Shown piece after piece: positions 13,549-16,484 of a stretch of 16,484 nucleotides of DNA (positions are counted from its first letter, which is position 1; every line of letters begins with the position of its first letter). Source of the stretch: CAIJMI01 sp043798445 (GTDB lineage Bacteria; Patescibacteriota; Microgenomatia; UBA10105; UBA927). The DNA is taken from contig JAZDOQ010000009.1 of NCBI GenBank assembly GCA_043798445.1, positions 1-16,484 of the forward strand, read 5' to 3'. Both the position numbers and the translations under genes were made by a program. The notes beneath the pieces are model-generated. The model was not told the origin of the DNA, made no database searches, and saw only the letters and a list, made by a program, of their open reading frames with translations.

Positions 13549-13607
13549 ATTCGAACATCACCTATTGCTCGGATTCCAAAACAAGTTCAGGATGAAAAAG
13601 GTTAAAT
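13549..13607 (+). repeat. attC-like site C5 at the right edge of the array
   Basis: ATTCGAACATCACC, then TATTGCTCGGAT, directly after the VOC stop. It is shorter (59 bp) and ends in GTTAAAT (13601-13607), which matches the canonical GTTRRRY heptamer exactly. This heptamer overlaps the typA stop codon (13602-13604). Confidence 0.5.
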
Positions 13608-15434
13608 TTGTGAAGATAATCCTCGACCCACTCTGTTCCGTTCAACAGACGTCAAGAATTTCTTTCGGAGCCGAAGGTTAATTGGTGTGATTTCAAGAAG
13701 TTCATCCTCTTCCACAAAGTCCAAACATTGTTCCAGTGAAAATACCATTGGGGGATCAAGTTGAATGGCAATGTCAGCATTTGCCGAATGGATGTTGGTG
13801 AGCTTCTTTATTTTGCAGACATTGATTTCAATATCATCCTGTCTGGTGTTCAGCCCGATGATCATTCCTGCATACACGGGAACTCCTGGACCAACAAATG
13901 CTTTTCCTCGTTCCTGTACGGTCTGCAGTGCATACCCGGTTGATTTTCCTGATTCAAACGCAACAAGTACGCCATTTCGCAGTTTTGGAACATGTGCGGA
14001 TAATGGGAAATACCCAATAAATCGGGTTGAAAAAATTCCATTACCTCGTGTCTTTGTCATGATATCACCACGAAATCCTAACAGGTTTCTGCTTGAGACT
14101 TTGTACACCATGCGGGTAACACCACGGTCAGAGGTAAATGTATCAAGCATCTCCGCTTTTCGTTTCCCAAGCTCCTCGGAAATGATACCCACATACGCGT
14201 TGTCAATTTCAATGGTGATTTCTTCAAACGGTTCATGGGTCTTTCCGTCAACCTCTTTTAAGATGACCTCAGGTTTTCCCACCTGCATTTCATACCCTTC
14301 ACGCCGTAAGTTTTCAAGCAAAATTGCCAAATGGAGTTCTCCACGACCGGCAACGATAAAGCCGTTGCCTTGTGGGTTGTCGGTAATGTTAATACCGATG
14401 TTTGTTTGTTTTTCCTTAAGAAGCCTGGCGTGAATCTGCCTGGCTGTACAGAATTTTCCTTCCCGTCCGGCAAAAGGAGACGTATTAGCGGAAAGAGAAA
14501 TCTTCAGTGTCGGGTCTTCTAGCTTGATGGTCGGATACCCGGTTGGATCTGATGGATCGGCAATGGTCTGTCCGATGGCAACATCAGGAATTCCGGTAAC
14601 CGCAATGATATCTCCGGTTTTCCCCTCAGTTGTCTCCACGCGTTTCAGTCCAACACTTGTGAATACTTGGTCAATTTTATATTGTCCGATTTTTTCGTTT
14701 TCATTCAGAAGAAAAATTGATTGTCCTGGTTTGAGAGTCCCTTGGGTAAGTTTGCCAATGGCATAAGTACCTTTGTAATCATCAAAATCAAGTGTAGACA
14801 CAAGCATTTTCGTTGGTAAATCAGCGTTTGCCTTTGGAGGGGGAATGATTGCTAAAATAGCTTCAAATACAGCAGTGAGATCTGCATCAGCATTCATATC
14901 CTCTGGATATGGGTCCCATGCTTTTCCTTGTCTTCCAATTGCATAGATAACTGGATACATAAGGTCGTCTTCGTGGGAAGCTAAATGGAGGAACAACTCT
15001 TCAATCTCATGAACTACCTCTTCAACACGTGCATCTTTTCTATCTATTTTATTGACGATAACGATAAGTTTCAGGTGAAGCTCAAGTGCCTTTTTAAGTA
15101 CAAATTGTGTCTGTGGAAGGGGACCTTCTGCAGCATCAACAACTAACACCGCTCCATCCGCCATATTAATGGTGCGTTCTATCTCTCCTGAGAAGTCTGC
15201 GTGACCTGGGGTATCAATGATATTGATCTTTGTGCCTTTATACATGACAGAGGTATTTTTGGCTAAAATGGTGATTCCTTTTTCTCTTTCAAGTGGGTTT
15301 GTATCAAGAATGGTTGTTTGGGTCATTTCAGCTTCATTATCCCGAAATGTGTGTGTCTGTTTGAGCATGCCGTCGACAAGTGTGGTTTTTCCGTGGTCTA
15401 CGTGAGCGATGATGGCGATATTTCGGATGTCCAT
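13602..15434 (-). CDS. typA: Translational GTPase TypA/BipA
   Basis: A ribosome-associated translation-factor GTPase involved in stress adaptation and 50S assembly at low temperature. With start ATG 15434 (MDIRNIAI) the protein has 610 residues, the family norm. G1 AHVDHGKTT is at 10-18, G3 DTPGHADF at 74-81 and G4 NKID at 128-131; domain II, the EF-G-like domains (REGYEMQVGKPEVILKE region, then RNLLGFRGD) and the C-terminal LRLRKKFL segment follow. An in-frame start at 15464 would add ten residues that encode part of the leader hairpin and is rejected. The last residues after LRLRKKFL look lineage-specific, and the stop codon overlaps the last attC-like heptamer. The gene is convergent with the cassette array and divergent from ftsK. 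Confidence 0.96.
   Translation of the reverse strand: MDIRNIAIIAHVDHGKTTLVDGMLKQTHTFRDNEAEMTQTTILDTNPLEREKGITILAKNTSVMYKGTKINIIDTPGHADFSGEIERTINMADGAVLVVDAAEGPLPQTQFVLKKALELHLKLIVIVNKIDRKDARVEEVVHEIEELFLHLASHEDDLMYPVIYAIGRQGKAWDPYPEDMNADADLTAVFEAILAIIPPPKANADLPTKMLVSTLDFDDYKGTYAIGKLTQGTLKPGQSIFLLNENEKIGQYKIDQVFTSVGLKRVETTEGKTGDIIAVTGIPDVAIGQTIADPSDPTGYPTIKLEDPTLKISLSANTSPFAGREGKFCTARQIHARLLKEKQTNIGINITDNPQGNGFIVAGRGELHLAILLENLRREGYEMQVGKPEVILKEVDGKTHEPFEEITIEIDNAYVGIISEELGKRKAEMLDTFTSDRGVTRMVYKVSSRNLLGFRGDIMTKTRGNGIFSTRFIGYFPLSAHVPKLRNGVLVAFESGKSTGYALQTVQERGKAFVGPGVPVYAGMIIGLNTRQDDIEINVCKIKKLTNIHSANADIAIQLDPPMVFSLEQCLDFVEEDELLEITPINLRLRKKFLTSVERNRVGRGLSSQI
13699..13727 (+). repeat. typA-internal copy of the 29-30-bp direct repeat
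   Basis: Matches 9086-9115 immediately downstream of rnj. On the minus strand it encodes the FVEEDEL segment near the TypA C-terminus, so this copy is the likely original. Confidence 0.7.
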
Positions 15435-15443
15435 AGGGATACA

Positions 15444-15486
15444 GAAAATGAAAACCCCGCCCAAGCGACTATATATCGTAGCGGGG
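15444..15486 (-). promoter_or_regulatory. typA leader hairpin with U-rich tail
   Basis: Plus-strand CCCCGC (15455-15460) and GCGGGG (15481-15486) pair, with further imperfect pairing around the TATATAT core. On the typA strand the stem is followed by TTTTC. With the predicted typA start near 15491 the hairpin occupies most of the roughly 56-nt leader. Attenuator or 5' stabiliser. Confidence 0.5.
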
Positions 15487-15497
15487 AAGACTTATAT

Positions 15498-15525
15498 AGT
15501 ATACCACTTTTTGGATCTTGTTGAA
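15498..15525 (-). promoter_or_regulatory. typA promoter
   Basis: On the minus strand TTCAAC (15520-15525) is followed, after 16 nt, by TATACT (15498-15503). Its -35 overlaps that of the divergent ftsK promoter. Confidence 0.6.
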
Positions 15526-15549
15526 CTTATGCGCATTTCTTTCTATACT
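15521..15549 (+). promoter_or_regulatory. ftsK promoter
   Basis: TTGAAC (15521-15526), 17 nt, TATACT (15544-15549), nine nt before ATG 15559. Predicted leaderless or near-leaderless transcript. Confidence 0.65.
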
Positions 15550-15558
15550 GTTACAAGT

Positions 15559-16484
15559 ATGCAACGGAAACGAAAATATCGAAAACGTGGACCGTTTAAT
15601 TTAAAACTGAAGAAGCAAACGATTTACACCGTATCGGCAATTTGGCTTTGGATTTTTTCTGCCATTATCATCCTTTCATTTTTTGGTGAGGGAACCACGC
15701 TTATGCGGCTTCGGGATGGACTGTATACCAAAATTGGCTGGCTCATGTATCCACTTCCTGTATTTTTAGTTTCTTTGAGTATGTTGTTTTTTAAGGTGAA
15801 ATCTGATCTTGCAAAACCCAATGTTCCAACAGGGTTTTTCTTATTTTTGTTATCCCTCATTGGATTAACACAAGCTGGAATGATGGGTGAGTGGATGATG
15901 CGAACGCTCTCTGATGCAATAACGGTTGAAGTTGCTTACCTTATCCTTATTGGCCTTTTTATTATTGGTCTTATTATTGAATTTAATACCTCGCTTGATG
16001 CATTCATCAACGTACTTCTCATGGGGATCCAACGCATCCTTGAATGGATTGGTGGTTTCTTTAAACACGTGATTTCACCAAAAGAAACCTTCGTTGGTGG
16101 AGCAAAGCAAATGAAGATTAAAGGCGGAGAGTTTTTAGATAAACCAATGACGATGAAAGGATCAACATCACAACCCTTAGTTCATGGCAAACCAGCCCCT
16201 GTTGCTTCCGGATCATCAAAACCAATGGATTTGGGTGGAGACTTTAGAATCAATAGTTCTTTGACCCCTCAAGAACAGTTAATTTGGGAATATCCTCCAG
16301 TATCTCTTCTTTCTGATGGACCAAACCAACGAGCTGACAGGGGAGATGTGAAATACAACGCGGATACCATTAAAAAAACATTAGGAAGCTTCGGTATCAT
16401 GGCAAATGTGGTTGAGGTAAACAAAGGACCGGCGATTACCGAATATGCGCTCGAAATTGCGCTTGGAACAAAAGTATCAAAGAT
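15559..16484 (+). CDS. ftsK: DNA translocase FtsK/SpoIIIE, N-terminal part (cut by window end)
   Basis: A septum-anchored, ATP-driven double-strand DNA pump that clears chromosomes from the division site. The first 308 codons are present and open to the edge. A basic N-terminus (RKRKYRKRG) is followed by four hydrophobic segments (about 22-43, 58-79, 91-110, 123-142), then a polar linker, then the start of the conserved alpha domain: WEYPPVSLLSD, DTIKKTLGSFGI, and VVEVNKGPAITEYALEIALGTK. The Walker motor and gamma domains lie beyond the window. ATG 15559 is nine nt after the -10 box. Divergent from typA. Confidence 0.9.
   Translation, partial: MQRKRKYRKRGPFNLKLKKQTIYTVSAIWLWIFSAIIILSFFGEGTTLMRLRDGLYTKIGWLMYPLPVFLVSLSMLFFKVKSDLAKPNVPTGFFLFLLSLIGLTQAGMMGEWMMRTLSDAITVEVAYLILIGLFIIGLIIEFNTSLDAFINVLLMGIQRILEWIGGFFKHVISPKETFVGGAKQMKIKGGEFLDKPMTMKGSTSQPLVHGKPAPVASGSSKPMDLGGDFRINSSLTPQEQLIWEYPPVSLLSDGPNQRADRGDVKYNADTIKKTLGSFGIMANVVEVNKGPAITEYALEIALGTKVSK

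Larger units (their letters stand above)
9118..13607 (+). mobile_element. Integron-like gene-cassette array without an integrase (CALIN-like)
   Basis: Unrelated single genes alternate with a diverged repeat whose conserved block begins at the first base after the stop codon in four units (9622, 10137, 13091, 13549) and once more at 12306. All genes but one face the same way and have their own -10 box close to the start. The left edge carries GTTTGTTATAAT (9118-9129), nearly identical to the site-3'-end/promoter fusion GTTTGATATAAT at 9703-9714. The right edge reaches GTTAAAT (13601-13607), overlapping the typA stop. This is the architecture of integron cassettes with attC sites. The heptamers only partly obey the textbook RYYYAAC/GTTRRRY consensus, and no tyrosine recombinase is in view, so an attC-like system is inferred rather than proven. 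Confidence 0.6.

Noticed and set aside
9118..13607. Explanation of the repeats as MITEs or IS ends
   Set aside because: No transposase, no target-site duplication seen, and copies start precisely at stop codons rather than at random positions. Not fully excluded without a genome-wide search.
13765..14433. Plus-strand 222-aa ORF opposite typA
   Set aside because: It is fully antisense to conserved TypA sequence; a shadow of codon bias.

Overview
The window reads as a chromosome segment from a streamlined bacterium, most likely of the Patescibacteria/CPR (perhaps Microgenomates-like). That placement is an inference from gene style, not from a marker tree. The reasons are an AT-leaning composition, short core genes, a very Lys-rich extended S15, an RNase J/PNPase RNA-decay cluster, and many genes whose TATAAT-type -10 box lies only 6-9 nt before the ATG, implying leaderless mRNAs. 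Almost all genes stop with TAA or TAG.

Layout. (1) 1-2203: the 3' part of an HtrA/trypsin-like serine protease interrupted by an in-frame TGA at a conserved Gly, a PD-(D/E)XK RecB/Cas4-like nuclease, and a convergent small membrane protein. (2) 2255-3385: a RhuM-Fic fusion gene flanked by imperfect ~35-bp direct repeats, placed just upstream of the rpsO promoter. (3) 3364-9087: the core block rpsO, pnp, a Lon AAA+ module without a protease domain, and rnj. The rpsO and pnp leaders both look structured. The block joins S15 with the main exo/endoribonucleases and probably acts in mRNA turnover. (4) 9118-13607: an accessory array of unrelated genes (P-loop kinase, GNAT acetyltransferase, a reversed M32 carboxypeptidase, a 51-aa ORF, a DUF5680-like protein, a VOC/glyoxalase protein). 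(5) 13602-16484: typA (bipA) on the minus strand and, divergent from it, the 5' part of ftsK. Their promoters share an overlapping -35 element.

The main finding is region 4. Five diverged copies of a conserved block of about 30 bp begin immediately after the stop codon of four cassette genes and at one further site. Each starts with a ...AAC heptamer; three of the sites end about 84-88 bp later with a complementary GTT... heptamer. At two junctions this 3' heptamer is fused to the -10 box of the next gene (GTTTG-T/A-TATAAT). One gene per unit, head-to-tail direction, own promoters and a foldable site after each stop is the architecture of integron gene cassettes with attC sites. No integrase is present in the window, so it is best described as an integron-like cassette cluster lacking an integrase (CALIN-like). 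The M32 gene lies in reverse orientation inside one unit between two strongly structured non-coding stretches.
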